A stretch of 64,000 nt of DNA, taken from positions 62,001 through 126,000 of the forward strand of contig OZ271839.1 of assembly GCA_965601825.1 (NCBI GenBank), written 5' to 3'. The translations under genes and the position numbers were made by a program. The stretch is from HXMU1420-13 sp965601825. Its GTDB lineage: Bacteria > Bacteroidota > Rhodothermia > Balneolales > Balneolaceae. Below are positions 9,133 to 18,024 of the stretch, piece by piece (positions within the stretch are counted from its first letter, which is position 1; each line of letters opens with the position of its first letter). The notes beneath the pieces were generated by a model. That model was not told where the DNA came from. It worked only from the letters and a program-made list of their open reading frames with translations, and did not search any database.

Positions 9133-11778
9133 ATGCTATTCAAGCAACGTAGCTTAAGCTTAATCATTACCTTTTTTATCATTACCATTTTCTGGGGATG
9201 TTCTTCTATTCAGGAAAAGAGTTGGATTGATCTGCTGCCTGAAGAATCAAGCTTTATAATCGTACCAAAAGCTGATGTTACTTTAAAGAATCTCGGTGAA
9301 ACCGAATATGCTACAATTCTTGATGATTTGACTCCTACAGCGGTTCAGCAGTTAGGAGCATTACCTGATTCCATTCTACAAACCATTGACTTAAAAGCAT
9401 TAGCCTTATATCCGGCTAGTTCAACGAAATCCCAATTTATATGGCTTGCTGAAACAACAGGAAATCTTGATGAGTTTGCGTTTAATTTTTATGAGCCATT
9501 TGAACAGAATAATTATTCATTTAACAAACTGACCATTCATAAAGTCTATTTAAATGAATATTTAATTTTTGCTGCCCAAGTCCATGATTGGATTATCTTT
9601 TCCGAATCAAGCATAGCTGTTGAGAGTGCTTTGCGATCGTATTTGGGATTTTCAAAATCGATAGGATTGGATAATGAGCCTGCAGCGGGTCAACTAATTG
9701 TGAACACTTCAAAACTTGATCATTGGGTTCAGCAATTTATAGCGGTCGGATATCGCCCAAATATTATTGGTTCAACAGTGGGATTTACGCCCGCATCTTT
9801 CAGATTTAAAACTAGTGAAGAAGAAACACAGGGTTTTGAGCTTGATGGTATTATTTCGATATCAGATTCAGCAAAATCTACCATGGTCTCGAGTCTCTCT
9901 TCTGTAAACAAAGAGATTATACTCGATAGATATATTGCCGGAAATTCAGCTTCATTTATTCTATTCAGGCATCCGGTTTCAACTACCCCATATTTTCCAG
10001 AATCTAATTTGAGTGCACTTGATAGTCTTCTATTGGATGATCCGGAACTCTATCAAGAATTAGCCTTAAGCATGGATGTTGAAATGGCAGTAGTTGCCTT
10101 TCCGGAATCAGGACTGTTGACTAATGGCGAGTTTCTATATATGCGAAATCTAGAAAGCATGGTCACTTTCAGATCTAATATTGAAGCATTTGCTGATAGT
10201 GGTTTAGTAATGAGACAGGGAAACTCGTTTTATATTAAAAGTGTCGTACTTGGAAAGTTGATTGGATCTGAAATGTCTCCATTTAATGATTTCTATCTAT
10301 CATTCTCTCAGGATGTAGCAGTTATTTCTAAGCGACGAGGACTTTCGGAAAGTGTCGATGCTGACCGAACAAGAAGAAGAACTATTTATTATGATGAGAC
10401 TTTTCGTTCAGTAAAGTCATCACTTAGTGACAGAATAAGTGGATTTGTTTGGGTTAAAACCGACGAGTTTCTGAAGTTCATTAATCCATTGCTTATGCCA
10501 AATACCACCCTAGATGGATTGATCGGAACTTATAACATCCTGACCATGAATTTTGAGAGAAATCAGGGTAATTCTGTGACTTTCAATTTCAAATCTGTGA
10601 TTGAAGAAGGCTCTACTCAACCATACGATGAATTGTGGGTGCTTCCTCTTCAAAATGAAAATCTTGCAGGGCCTCCGATCCTTGGTAATATAGTAGGAAG
10701 CGCATCCGATGAAATCATCGTTTCTACGACATCAGGTAGAATTGAAGCGCTGGCCTTTGATGGTACATCCGTCATGCAGGCTAATACAAATGATGGCGAT
10801 ATTCCAATTGGAAGTCCGGTTTTATATGATTGGTATGGAAATGGACAACCGGTAATTCTTCAAGCAGCAGGTTCAAGGATCTATGCCTGGAATGAAGCCG
10901 GCCGATTACTTCCTCAATTTCCAATCGAGATTGGTGAAAGAATTAGTGCTCCAATTGTTGTATCTGATGTTTCAAGAAATGGGATTCCTGAAATTATCGT
11001 AGCCACGGAAAATCGAAAAGTTCATGTGGTGGATGGTAGAGGTCAAAACCTACGTGGTTGGCCCCAATTTACCAGTGCTGTTGTTAGAAACGCGCCACAA
11101 CATACCATGGTTGACGATGAGTTTTCTATCTGGGTTGTATCTCAAAATATCCTTCATAGTTGGCAGAGAAATGGAGCAGTACGACCTGGTTATCCAACTT
11201 TTATTAATGCCAGTTTCAATACGGCTCCAACTATTTTTGAAGACAAAGTTATTGGTGCAGGATCTGATGGATATATTTATTCAATTGGTCAAGAACCGGG
11301 TTTCTCTGACTCGTTGTCTATTAGTATTCAAATGGATTCAGTTGGCATAAAGTCGTTATATGCAACAAGCAGCCAACTTAACAAGCTTGCTGTAGAGGAG
11401 AATGTATTACTTAGAGATAGTACAGGGTTCTACCGATCTGATCTTTACATCACCCAAAGTGTGAATGGTTCAATTTTGATGTTCAATCCACTTGGTGAGT
11501 TAAAAATCACGCATAACTTAGGTCAGCCTACATCAACTACATTCACTCCTCAAATCGTCGACATAAATGATGATAACAGAGCGGAGGTTATTGCATTAGC
11601 TGATTTTGGCAGATTGTTTGCCTGGGAAATATTAAGTGGACGACGTCTGTTTAATATCCCTACATCAGGTATGGAATATCCAATTATTGCAGATCTAAAT
11701 GGCGACGGTTTGTACGAATTAATTGCTCAGACAAGAGAAGGACTTCGTTGCTGGACAATTAATTCAAATCAGAATTAA
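9133..11778 (+). CDS. Large probable lipoprotein with FG-GAP/propeller-like C-terminal half
   Basis: About 881 residues from the preferred ATG; the frame can be extended upstream to a TTG at 9070, but the ATG gives a compact signal sequence (basic start, hydrophobic core LIITFFIITIFWG) ending at a cysteine, a plausible though non-canonical lipobox (F-W-G-C). The N-terminal half resembles DUF3352-like host proteins without certainty. From about residue 500 onward there are repeated segments (DVSRNGIPEIIV, DINDDNRAEVIA, DLNGDGLYELIA) typical of FG-GAP/VCBS calcium-binding propeller blades. It is probably anchored in the outer membrane or periplasm. Transcription diverges from the BatA-like gene and converges on the next gene with a 4-bp stop overlap. 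Confidence 0.75.
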   Translation: MLFKQRSLSLIITFFIITIFWGCSSIQEKSWIDLLPEESSFIIVPKADVTLKNLGETEYATILDDLTPTAVQQLGALPDSILQTIDLKALALYPASSTKSQFIWLAETTGNLDEFAFNFYEPFEQNNYSFNKLTIHKVYLNEYLIFAAQVHDWIIFSESSIAVESALRSYLGFSKSIGLDNEPAAGQLIVNTSKLDHWVQQFIAVGYRPNIIGSTVGFTPASFRFKTSEEETQGFELDGIISISDSAKSTMVSSLSSVNKEIILDRYIAGNSASFILFRHPVSTTPYFPESNLSALDSLLLDDPELYQELALSMDVEMAVVAFPESGLLTNGEFLYMRNLESMVTFRSNIEAFADSGLVMRQGNSFYIKSVVLGKLIGSEMSPFNDFYLSFSQDVAVISKRRGLSESVDADRTRRRTIYYDETFRSVKSSLSDRISGFVWVKTDEFLKFINPLLMPNTTLDGLIGTYNILTMNFERNQGNSVTFNFKSVIEEGSTQPYDELWVLPLQNENLAGPPILGNIVGSASDEIIVSTTSGRIEALAFDGTSVMQANTNDGDIPIGSPVLYDWYGNGQPVILQAAGSRIYAWNEAGRLLPQFPIEIGERISAPIVVSDVSRNGIPEIIVATENRKVHVVDGRGQNLRGWPQFTSAVVRNAPQHTMVDDEFSIWVVSQNILHSWQRNGAVRPGYPTFINASFNTAPTIFEDKVIGAGSDGYIYSIGQEPGFSDSLSISIQMDSVGIKSLYATSSQLNKLAVEENVLLRDSTGFYRSDLYITQSVNGSILMFNPLGELKITHNLGQPTSTTFTPQIVDINDDNRAEVIALADFGRLFAWEILSGRRLFNIPTSGMEYPIIADLNGDGLYELIAQTREGLRCWTINSNQN

Positions 11779-12677
11779 TTTAAAATATCCGCTAAAGCTT
11801 CTTCCAGATCATCATATCTGAATTCGAATCCTGATTCTTGAAGAACTTTTGGCTTCATTCTGATACTATCCAAAATTGGTTTTGCTCCTTCACCATACAT
11901 AATTTCAAGTGCGACCTTTGGAACACGGAATAATACCGGTCTATTCATTACTTCACCCAGTGTATCCGCGAACATATTCATTGTAACAGGTACCGGTGCA
12001 CATACATTATATGGGCCGGTCATCTCTTCATTTTCTATGGGGAAGATCAGGGCCTGAATCATATCATCTCTATGTAACCAACTCATAAATTGTTTACCAT
12101 TTCCAACTGGTCCACCAACAAAAAACTGGAATGGTGGAATCATTTTTTCTAAAGCTCCACCATCTTTTTCAAGTACAATACCTATTCGAGGATTAACTAC
12201 TCTAACTCCGAATTCAGTTGCTTTTTGCGCTTCAGCTTCCCAATCTTTGCAGACATTTGCTAAAAAATCATCACCGACCGGATCGGATTCTGTTTTAAAT
12301 TTATCTCCACCATTACCATAAAAACCGGACCCGGAGGCTGAAATCATCAATTCTGGTTTTGAGGAGGTCTCCCTCATCGCATCGACTAGTTTTCTGGTGC
12401 CGTCAATTCTGCTATTGTAAATCAGTTTTTTTGCTTCATCAGACCAACGTTGGCTAAAAACATTTTCTCCTGCAAGATGAATCACAACATCCACTTTCTC
12501 CATTGCAGCAACCAGGTCATCATCCCATGAAATAAACTCCTGATTTTTTGCCTTTTCATCGGCATACTTCTTTGGATTTCTTGTGACTATGATTAGGTAA
12601 TCGCCACGTTGAAGAAGTATTCGTCGGAGCTCCTTGCCAATAAATCCGGTACCACCGGTAATTAAGATGTGCTTCAT
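11775..12677 (-). CDS. TIGR01777-family NAD(P)-dependent epimerase/oxidoreductase
   Basis: A 300-residue extended short-chain dehydrogenase-like protein. The Rossmann glycine motif GGTGFIG lies at residues 8-14, and the C-terminal DUF1731-type tail (about 250-300) is typical of the TIGR01777 group that includes E. coli YfcH. The classical catalytic YxxxK is not clear: the region near the active site reads SASGSGFYGNGG. The biochemical substrate of this family is not established. It is last in a long minus-strand run of envelope genes, 57 bp after cdsA. Confidence 0.88.
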   Translation of the reverse strand: MKHILITGGTGFIGKELRRILLQRGDYLIIVTRNPKKYADEKAKNQEFISWDDDLVAAMEKVDVVIHLAGENVFSQRWSDEAKKLIYNSRIDGTRKLVDAMRETSSKPELMISASGSGFYGNGGDKFKTESDPVGDDFLANVCKDWEAEAQKATEFGVRVVNPRIGIVLEKDGGALEKMIPPFQFFVGGPVGNGKQFMSWLHRDDMIQALIFPIENEEMTGPYNVCAPVPVTMNMFADTLGEVMNRPVLFRVPKVALEIMYGEGAKPILDSIRMKPKVLQESGFEFRYDDLEEALADILN

Positions 12678-12734
12678 TTGAGATATTTTATGTTATCTCA
12701 GACAACCTAAAATATTGATCTGACATTTCAATGA

Positions 12735-13556
12735 TTAGATTGAAATATAATCGAAAACGCCCAAGACATAGAGATATATATAAGCTACGGGTGCGGCTAT
12801 AAGTAAAGCATCAAAACGATCAAAAAAACCACCATGCCCCGGCAAAATACTAGATGAATCTTTCATCTGAGCTTTTCTCTTCATCTTGCTTTCTAAAAGA
12901 TCTCCTACCGGACCAAAAGTAGCTACTAATAGTGCCATTGGGATTATTTGAATGATTCCAAGTGGCATTGGGAGTGGAACAAGATAGTACACTAATAAAG
13001 CACCAATGATACTACCAACATAACCGGAGAAAAATCCTTCCCAGGTTTTATTTGGACTAATTTCTTTGGCTAATGCATGTTTCCCAAACGCTTTACCCCC
13101 GAAATATGCAAAGCTATCGGCACCCCAAATCATCATTAAAAGCATGATGGTTAAAATAAACCCATCTGTATTTGAACCCATTTTATTTATCAGAATAAAA
13201 CACAGCAAACCGACAGGTGCATATAAACCGGCAAATAAAGTAGTTGTTAATTTAAAGTGGGAATCAGAAGATTGACTGAATGTCTGAATGGCTAAAAAGA
13301 GTACCAAAATACCGACACCAATTTCAAAAGGATAAGGTAAAGTATGAGATAACATCACCCATAGACCAATTGTGTATGGGAAAAGAAGATCCGTTGGGGT
13401 AAGGCTATTATCTAAAATTCGATTAATCTCACGAATTATAAAAAAACCAATCACGATAACCATTCCCTGGAAAAACCAACCACCCAACCAAGTCATCCAG
13501 ATAAACAATGCTGCTGCCGGCACAGCAAAAATTACTCTTTGAGCCAGATTATTCAA
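12735..13556 (-). CDS. cdsA: Phosphatidate cytidylyltransferase
   Basis: Integral membrane enzyme that makes CDP-diacylglycerol from phosphatidic acid and CTP, the precursor of phospholipids. It is multi-spanning, and the CDS family signature is intact near the C-terminus: S-K-M-K-R-K-A-Q-M-K-D, then LPGHGGFFDRFD. A GTG at 13574 gives the longest frame (279 residues), but a TTG six codons later is preceded at the proper distance by GAGGGAG, the clearest Shine-Dalgarno in the region, so I prefer it. It then overlaps the DUF2007 gene stop by 8 bp, and by 26 bp with the GTG. This points to translational coupling in the operon. Confidence 0.93.
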   Translation of the reverse strand: MNNLAQRVIFAVPAAALFIWMTWLGGWFFQGMVIVIGFFIIREINRILDNSLTPTDLLFPYTIGLWVMLSHTLPYPFEIGVGILVLFLAIQTFSQSSDSHFKLTTTLFAGLYAPVGLLCFILINKMGSNTDGFILTIMLLMMIWGADSFAYFGGKAFGKHALAKEISPNKTWEGFFSGYVGSIIGALLVYYLVPLPMPLGIIQIIPMALLVATFGPVGDLLESKMKRKAQMKDSSSILPGHGGFFDRFDALLIAAPVAYIYLYVLGVFDYISI

Positions 13557-13842
13557 GTGAATCTCCCTCTTCACCTTCTATTGGCTCAATGTCAGCTTTT
13601 TCAAGATCAATTAATGCTTTTCTGGCTTTTTTCTCGAACTCAATGGGTACGTAAAGATAAATTAGCGCCATATCACCAATTTGAAGACTATAAGCTGTAT
13701 CTCGTTTAGATAGAATATTCGAAGGGATTTTTAAATTGCTTAGATAATTTCTTGCGAGATCAATCTCATATTCCACTCCACTTTCCAACACGCAAACCCA
13801 ATTTTCTATTTCATTAGGTTTGGGATGATCGAATAAACTCAT
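13549..13842 (-). CDS. DUF2007-like small protein
   Basis: A 97-residue acidic protein with the pattern of DUF2007 (putative signal-transducing) proteins: W-V-C-V, then Y-E-I-D-L-A-R-x-Y-L, then a short beta segment and a closing helix. These proteins resemble GlnB-type folds but have no assigned role. Its start overlaps the CPBP protease stop by 4 bp (ATGA) and its end overlaps cdsA. Confidence 0.75.
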   Translation of the reverse strand: MSLFDHPKPNEIENWVCVLESGVEYEIDLARNYLSNLKIPSNILSKRDTAYSLQIGDMALIYLYVPIEFEKKARKALIDLEKADIEPIEGEEGDSLE

Positions 13843-14786
13843 GCTTTAGCTTCAGGTGTTAGTCTGTGTAGGATATATACTAAAGCTGAAGATACAATAA
13901 TACTGATAAGAATGAGACCCCAAGGTAATTCAGTCTCAGGAGTCATTGTGGCATCCAGCATTTCTGGATAAAAAGAACTTGCTATTACTTGCCCACCGTT
14001 ATTTACCAAATGTGCAACCATAGCCGGGATTAAACTATTTGAAATATATGTTAGATAAGCGAGGACGATTCCTAAAAAGGCAAGTGGTAAAAAATTTGTA
14101 ATCTGAACGTGAAAAAGCCCGAATAATAAACCGGATACAATAATACCAACCCAGATTCCTCCACTCTTTTCTAGTGATCTCTGAATATACCCGCGGAATA
14201 ACACTTCTTCACATATTGAGGGAACCAAGCCAATATGAAGTAAGCCAAGAATCAATGCATTCTCAGATTTAAGAAACCTAGTAATCATTTCTAACATTGA
14301 TTCCTGCATTTCTACCATTACTTCTGGTGCAGGCACAAAAGAATTTATCCACCCAAGAAACATAACTGTTGGATAAACGGAAACCGTTAGAATGATTGCA
14401 ATTCCAGTTACGCTCCAAACATTATCTGAAATTGTTAGCCGTAAGAACTGATTACGTTTCCCCTTGACTGCACTTAATTTAACTATCAGTAGAGTTGCTA
14501 ATAGCATTATTAAAACCTGACCAGCAGTATTAGCCCAAAAAGTCAGGTTTATATTCTCTAAAACTGAACCTAAAATGGCTTCTATGTCAGTAATATCTTG
14601 GGCATTCCATATGGTACCTACTAGAATGACAACACTACCAACAACTTGAAAGCTAATAAAAACAATGATTAGCCAGATTGCAGCCATAAAGGCATGAGGA
14701 AAACCATTTTTCTCTACAAAGGGAAGAGGTTCAGGAATAAATTGTTTTTTAAGTTCCGGATTTACTTCTGATGTCGCCTCTTCCAT
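13839..14786 (-). CDS. CPBP-family intramembrane glutamic endopeptidase
   Basis: A 315-residue multi-spanning membrane protein with the three Abi/CPBP (CAAX-protease-like) motifs: EEVLFRG near residue 191, FGLFHVQ near 225, and HLVNN near 262. The glutamates and histidines form the presumed catalytic site. Bacterial members cleave within or near membranes and are used in bacteriocin immunity or protein maturation; nothing here identifies a substrate. The gene sits in a packed run of envelope genes, 17 bp after the DUF4199 gene and with a 4-bp overlap into the DUF2007 gene. Confidence 0.88.
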   Translation of the reverse strand: MEEATSEVNPELKKQFIPEPLPFVEKNGFPHAFMAAIWLIIVFISFQVVGSVVILVGTIWNAQDITDIEAILGSVLENINLTFWANTAGQVLIMLLATLLIVKLSAVKGKRNQFLRLTISDNVWSVTGIAIILTVSVYPTVMFLGWINSFVPAPEVMVEMQESMLEMITRFLKSENALILGLLHIGLVPSICEEVLFRGYIQRSLEKSGGIWVGIIVSGLLFGLFHVQITNFLPLAFLGIVLAYLTYISNSLIPAMVAHLVNNGGQVIASSFYPEMLDATMTPETELPWGLILISIIVSSALVYILHRLTPEAKA

Positions 14787-14803
14787 TTATATAATCTGAT
14801 TAA

Positions 14804-15352
14804 TTAGTCTTCTTCTGATGCGTAAACTTTCGCACCAATAATTCCTGATATTAAGTTAAGAACACCAACGGCAACAATACCAATCCCAATTCCCCATAAC
14901 AATGTAGACATTGCTCCTGGTTCCGGTAATAAGCTCATTGCAAATTCCATTTGTTCAGCCGGCAGATTCTGTGCTTCAATATTTCTAATAGACCAGTCAT
15001 AAACCGCCTGATTTAACTCAGGGTCAATTACATATTGCCAAATCACAGTAATAACCGTACTAAATACAATTCCAACGGCCCCTGTCATGAAACCGATTAA
15101 TGCACCTTTACCAATTGGAAAGGTGATTTCATACTCATTAGCGAAGTGACGAGTGGCAATAAAACCACCAATAGCGCCAAGTAAGCAAGCGAATGTTCCT
15201 ATTCCTTGTGCGAGTGTAAAACTTGATCCTACAGGTTCACTATTTATTGTCATGTATTGACTTAATATCCCCAATACAGACATTATCAATCCAATGATCA
15301 ATGCCCCTATCATTACTGATGGCCAGTAACTAGGCTGCGAATTCTGTTCCAT
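14804..15352 (-). CDS. DUF4199-like membrane protein
   Basis: A 182-residue protein with four hydrophobic segments (about residues 11-33, 46-66, 82-105 and 150-172) and a polar loop between the third and fourth. This is the typical layout of DUF4199 proteins of Bacteroidota, whose function is unknown. The start is well supported by a strong Shine-Dalgarno, GGAGG, six bases before the ATG. The gene overlaps the DUF2085 gene by 23 bp. Confidence 0.75.
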   Translation of the reverse strand: MEQNSQPSYWPSVMIGALIIGLIMSVLGILSQYMTINSEPVGSSFTLAQGIGTFACLLGAIGGFIATRHFANEYEITFPIGKGALIGFMTGAVGIVFSTVITVIWQYVIDPELNQAVYDWSIRNIEAQNLPAEQMEFAMSLLPEPGAMSTLLWGIGIGIVAVGVLNLISGIIGAKVYASEED

Positions 15353-15830
15353 ATGTATCCTCCGATTTTGTGTTTCTCTTAAAGAATTCTTGAGTTATTA
15401 GTAAAGCTATGGATAAACCAAAAAGGATACCCAATATTAGTCGACTCTCAAGTGTATTTACCCAAATACCCATTGCATTTCCGATAAAATCGATTCCATT
15501 TATAGCAATCGTACCAACTACAATGTTGATTCTGTTTTTCTTTGTTATTGATACAATACGCTCAAAAAAAGGTGATGCTATTAAGCCGACTAAGAATGCT
15601 GTGTAGATACCAAGACACCTAGCACAGACTGCCATACTAATACCGGCAATGCTGTACGAGCGTTCTGGGTCTTGGTGACATAAAAATTCGAAAAAAATAT
15701 GTTGCCATCTCGACTCATGCACATGATACCCAAATAGTCCCGGTCCCAATGCAATGATAACAAGCATTATTGCTATTGCAATTAAACCCCAAAAAAGAAA
15801 TGGGTTATGTAACGACTTTGATACCATCAT
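15330..15830 (-). CDS. DUF2085 family membrane protein
   Basis: A 166-residue membrane protein carrying the DUF2085 hallmark cysteines: FLCHQDPERSYS followed by VCARCLGIY. There are about four hydrophobic helices. The Cys/His set suggests a metal- or redox-linked site, but the family has no established function. The ATG overlaps the thioesterase stop by 4 bp. Confidence 0.8.
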   Translation of the reverse strand: MMVSKSLHNPFLFWGLIAIAIMLVIIALGPGLFGYHVHESRWQHIFFEFLCHQDPERSYSIAGISMAVCARCLGIYTAFLVGLIASPFFERIVSITKKNRINIVVGTIAINGIDFIGNAMGIWVNTLESRLILGILFGLSIALLITQEFFKRNTKSEDTYGTEFAA

Positions 15831-16279
15831 TTCGAGCTTGATTTTAAAATAGCCTTATCGAATTTATTCAGAAAATATGCCGGAGCTCTGGTTGGTTTTC
15901 TCGAGTTCTCATCCATAAAAAAAAGTGTTACCTGTCCACGAGCGCACTTCATATCTCTATTCTTTGCCATTACATTGTAAAATGTTTTCATGCGAATGCT
16001 TGGTCTATCAAATACCAGAACTTCTATTACAATGGGCTCATCATAATAAACTGGTGATATGAATTCCAAATTAGCTTCTACAACCGGTAGCATCACTCCA
16101 GCATCTTCAAGCTCCCTATAGTCAATACCGTAGCTTCGAATCATTTCAACTCTGGCTACTTCAAAGTACTCTAAAAACTTCCCGTGATACACATACCCCA
16201 TTTTATCTGTTTCGCTATACCTACTACGAAGTTCGTAGTTATAAGTAAGCAGAGGTTTGGAATCAGGGAAATTTACCAT
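15827..16279 (-). CDS. Acyl-CoA thioesterase, YbgC/4HBT hotdog family
   Basis: A single hotdog-fold thioesterase with the YbgC-type active-site segment S-E-T-D-K-M-G-Y-V-Y-H-G-K-F, in which the Asp is the catalytic residue in the 4-hydroxybenzoyl-CoA thioesterase family. The frame is open to an ATG at 16336 inside accA (169 residues), but the ATG chosen here lies one base after the accA stop and gives 150 residues, the usual family length. Hydrolysis of acyl-CoA would fit beside accA in lipid metabolism, though the substrate is not known. Confidence 0.88.
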   Translation of the reverse strand: MVNFPDSKPLLTYNYELRSRYSETDKMGYVYHGKFLEYFEVARVEMIRSYGIDYRELEDAGVMLPVVEANLEFISPVYYDEPIVIEVLVFDRPSIRMKTFYNVMAKNRDMKCARGQVTLFFMDENSRKPTRAPAYFLNKFDKAILKSSSK

Positions 16280-16280
16280 T

Positions 16281-17240
16281 TCAACCGCTAACGAATGATC
16301 CCATTGCTGAATACTTATTGATTCTCTGATCAACAAGCTTCTCCGGCTTCATTTTTGATAATTTCTTTAGAGATTTTAGAATTTGTGCTTTTACTAAATC
16401 TGCTGCTGCTTTATGATCTCTATGTGCTCCAGATGGAGGTTCTTTTATTACACCATCAATAACACTTAAATCTACCAGATCAGTTGCAGTTAATTTCAAA
16501 ACTGCTGCTGCTTGTTCTTTATAATCCCAGGTTTTCCAGAGAATGGAAGAACATGATTCGGGTGAAATCACCGAATACCAGGTGTTTTCCATCATGAAGA
16601 CTTCATTACCCATTCCAATTCCCAGGGCGCCACCACTGGCTCCTTCCCCAATCACTAATGTGATTATTGGAACTTTCAATACAGCCATTAATTTCAGGTT
16701 TTTTGCAATGGCTTCAGCCTGTCCCCTTTCTTCAGCTTCTAAACCGGGAAAAGCACCAGGTGTATCTAACATTGTGATAACCGGAACATTGAATTTTTCC
16801 GCCAATTGCATCAAACGGAAAGCTTTTCGATAGCCTTCAGGATTCATCATCCCGAAATTTCTGTACTGACGGCTAGCTGTATCGCGACCTTTTTGTTGAC
16901 CAATAATCATTACTGAGTGCCCATCAATTTTGGCTAAGCCGCCAACACAGGCTTTATCATCAGAGTGATATCTATCACCGTGTAACTCAACAAACTCATC
17001 AGCGATATGCTCGATATAGTCCATGGTATATGGACGGTCCGGATGGCGAGCCAACTGTACTCTCTGCCATCTTGTAAGATTCGAAAAGATGTTTTTTCTG
17101 AGTTGTTCAACTTTCTTTTTTAAGCTTTCAACATCTTTGTTGAGTACGCCATCACTAGCAGAAGATAATCCTTCTAATTCCTGAATTTTCTTTTCAAGAT
17201 CTGCTATTGGCTGTTCGAAATCTAAATAATGTGTATTCAT
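16281..17240 (-). CDS. accA: Acetyl-CoA carboxylase carboxyltransferase subunit alpha
   Basis: A 319-residue protein matching AccA end to end. With AccD it transfers CO2 from carboxybiotin to acetyl-CoA, making malonyl-CoA for fatty acid synthesis. It has the N-terminal helical segment ending in HPDRPYTMDYIE, the core R-D-T-x-S-R-Q-Y-R-N-F-G-M-M-N-P-E-G-Y-R-K, TPGAFPG, and the oxyanion loop GEGASGGA. No accD is in the window. It is preceded by a glycosyltransferase gene (54-bp gap) and followed after one base by a thioesterase. Confidence 0.97.
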   Translation of the reverse strand: MNTHYLDFEQPIADLEKKIQELEGLSSASDGVLNKDVESLKKKVEQLRKNIFSNLTRWQRVQLARHPDRPYTMDYIEHIADEFVELHGDRYHSDDKACVGGLAKIDGHSVMIIGQQKGRDTASRQYRNFGMMNPEGYRKAFRLMQLAEKFNVPVITMLDTPGAFPGLEAEERGQAEAIAKNLKLMAVLKVPIITLVIGEGASGGALGIGMGNEVFMMENTWYSVISPESCSSILWKTWDYKEQAAAVLKLTATDLVDLSVIDGVIKEPPSGAHRDHKAAADLVKAQILKSLKKLSKMKPEKLVDQRINKYSAMGSFVSG

Positions 17241-17294
17241 AGTGTTCTTTATTGGAGAACTAGTATCTAATAAGTTTAATAAAAATTCAATCTA

Positions 17295-18023
17295 TTACAG
17301 GGCACCGAAAATACTTCTAACTTTCATGGCCCAGACCCTCCAAATGGCTTCTCGTACAATTTTTTTTGACATTTTTGAAACTCCTTCTTCCCTTTCTCTA
17401 AAAATGATTGAGATTTCTTTGAGTTTAAAACCTGCCTTCCATGCTCTGAAATGTAGTTCAATTTGGAATGCATAGCCATTCGATCGAATACGATCTAATG
17501 AGATATTTTCTATTACATTTCTGTGAATACATTTAAAACCTGCAGTTGTATCAAAAACAGGTAATCCTGTAATGGTGCGGGCATATATATTTGCACTGTA
17601 AGACAGAATCAATCGACTAAGTGGCCAATTAATGATGCTGATCCCATCACAGTATCTGGAACCTATAACAACGTCAGCTTTCTCTGCACGAATATCTTTG
17701 ATTAAACGAGGAACATCATTTGGATCATGTGAAAAATCAGCATCCATTTCTACCACATACTGGTAATTATGATCTAAAGCATATTTAAATCCAGCAATAT
17801 ATGCGGTTCCTAATCCTTGTTTACCCTCTCTTTCAATGAGATGAATACGCCCCGGATAAATTACTTTTTGTTCACTTACAATATGAGCAGTACCATCAGG
17901 AGAACCGTCATCGACAATTAGGATATCAACTTCTTCTTTGAGCCCAATAAGTGCATGAATTATCTTTTGGATATTCCCAGCCTCATTATAAGTTGGAATA
18001 ATTACTAGTGCCTTATCTAGCAT
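17295..18023 (-). CDS. Polyprenol monophosphomannose synthase-like glycosyltransferase (GT2)
   Basis: A 242-residue GT-A fold enzyme like DPM1: VIIPTYNE at the N-terminus, VDDGSPDGT, the metal-binding DADFSHDP near residue 95, and IGSRYCDG. It has no C-terminal membrane helices, so it is the short soluble type. The family moves a sugar from a nucleotide donor to polyprenyl phosphate at the cytoplasmic face of the membrane. It lies one base after the sugar-phosphate transferase gene, suggesting joint function in surface glycan assembly. Confidence 0.9.
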   Translation of the reverse strand: MLDKALVIIPTYNEAGNIQKIIHALIGLKEEVDILIVDDGSPDGTAHIVSEQKVIYPGRIHLIEREGKQGLGTAYIAGFKYALDHNYQYVVEMDADFSHDPNDVPRLIKDIRAEKADVVIGSRYCDGISIINWPLSRLILSYSANIYARTITGLPVFDTTAGFKCIHRNVIENISLDRIRSNGYAFQIELHFRAWKAGFKLKEISIIFREREEGVSKMSKKIVREAIWRVWAMKVRSIFGAL

Positions 18024-18024
18024 G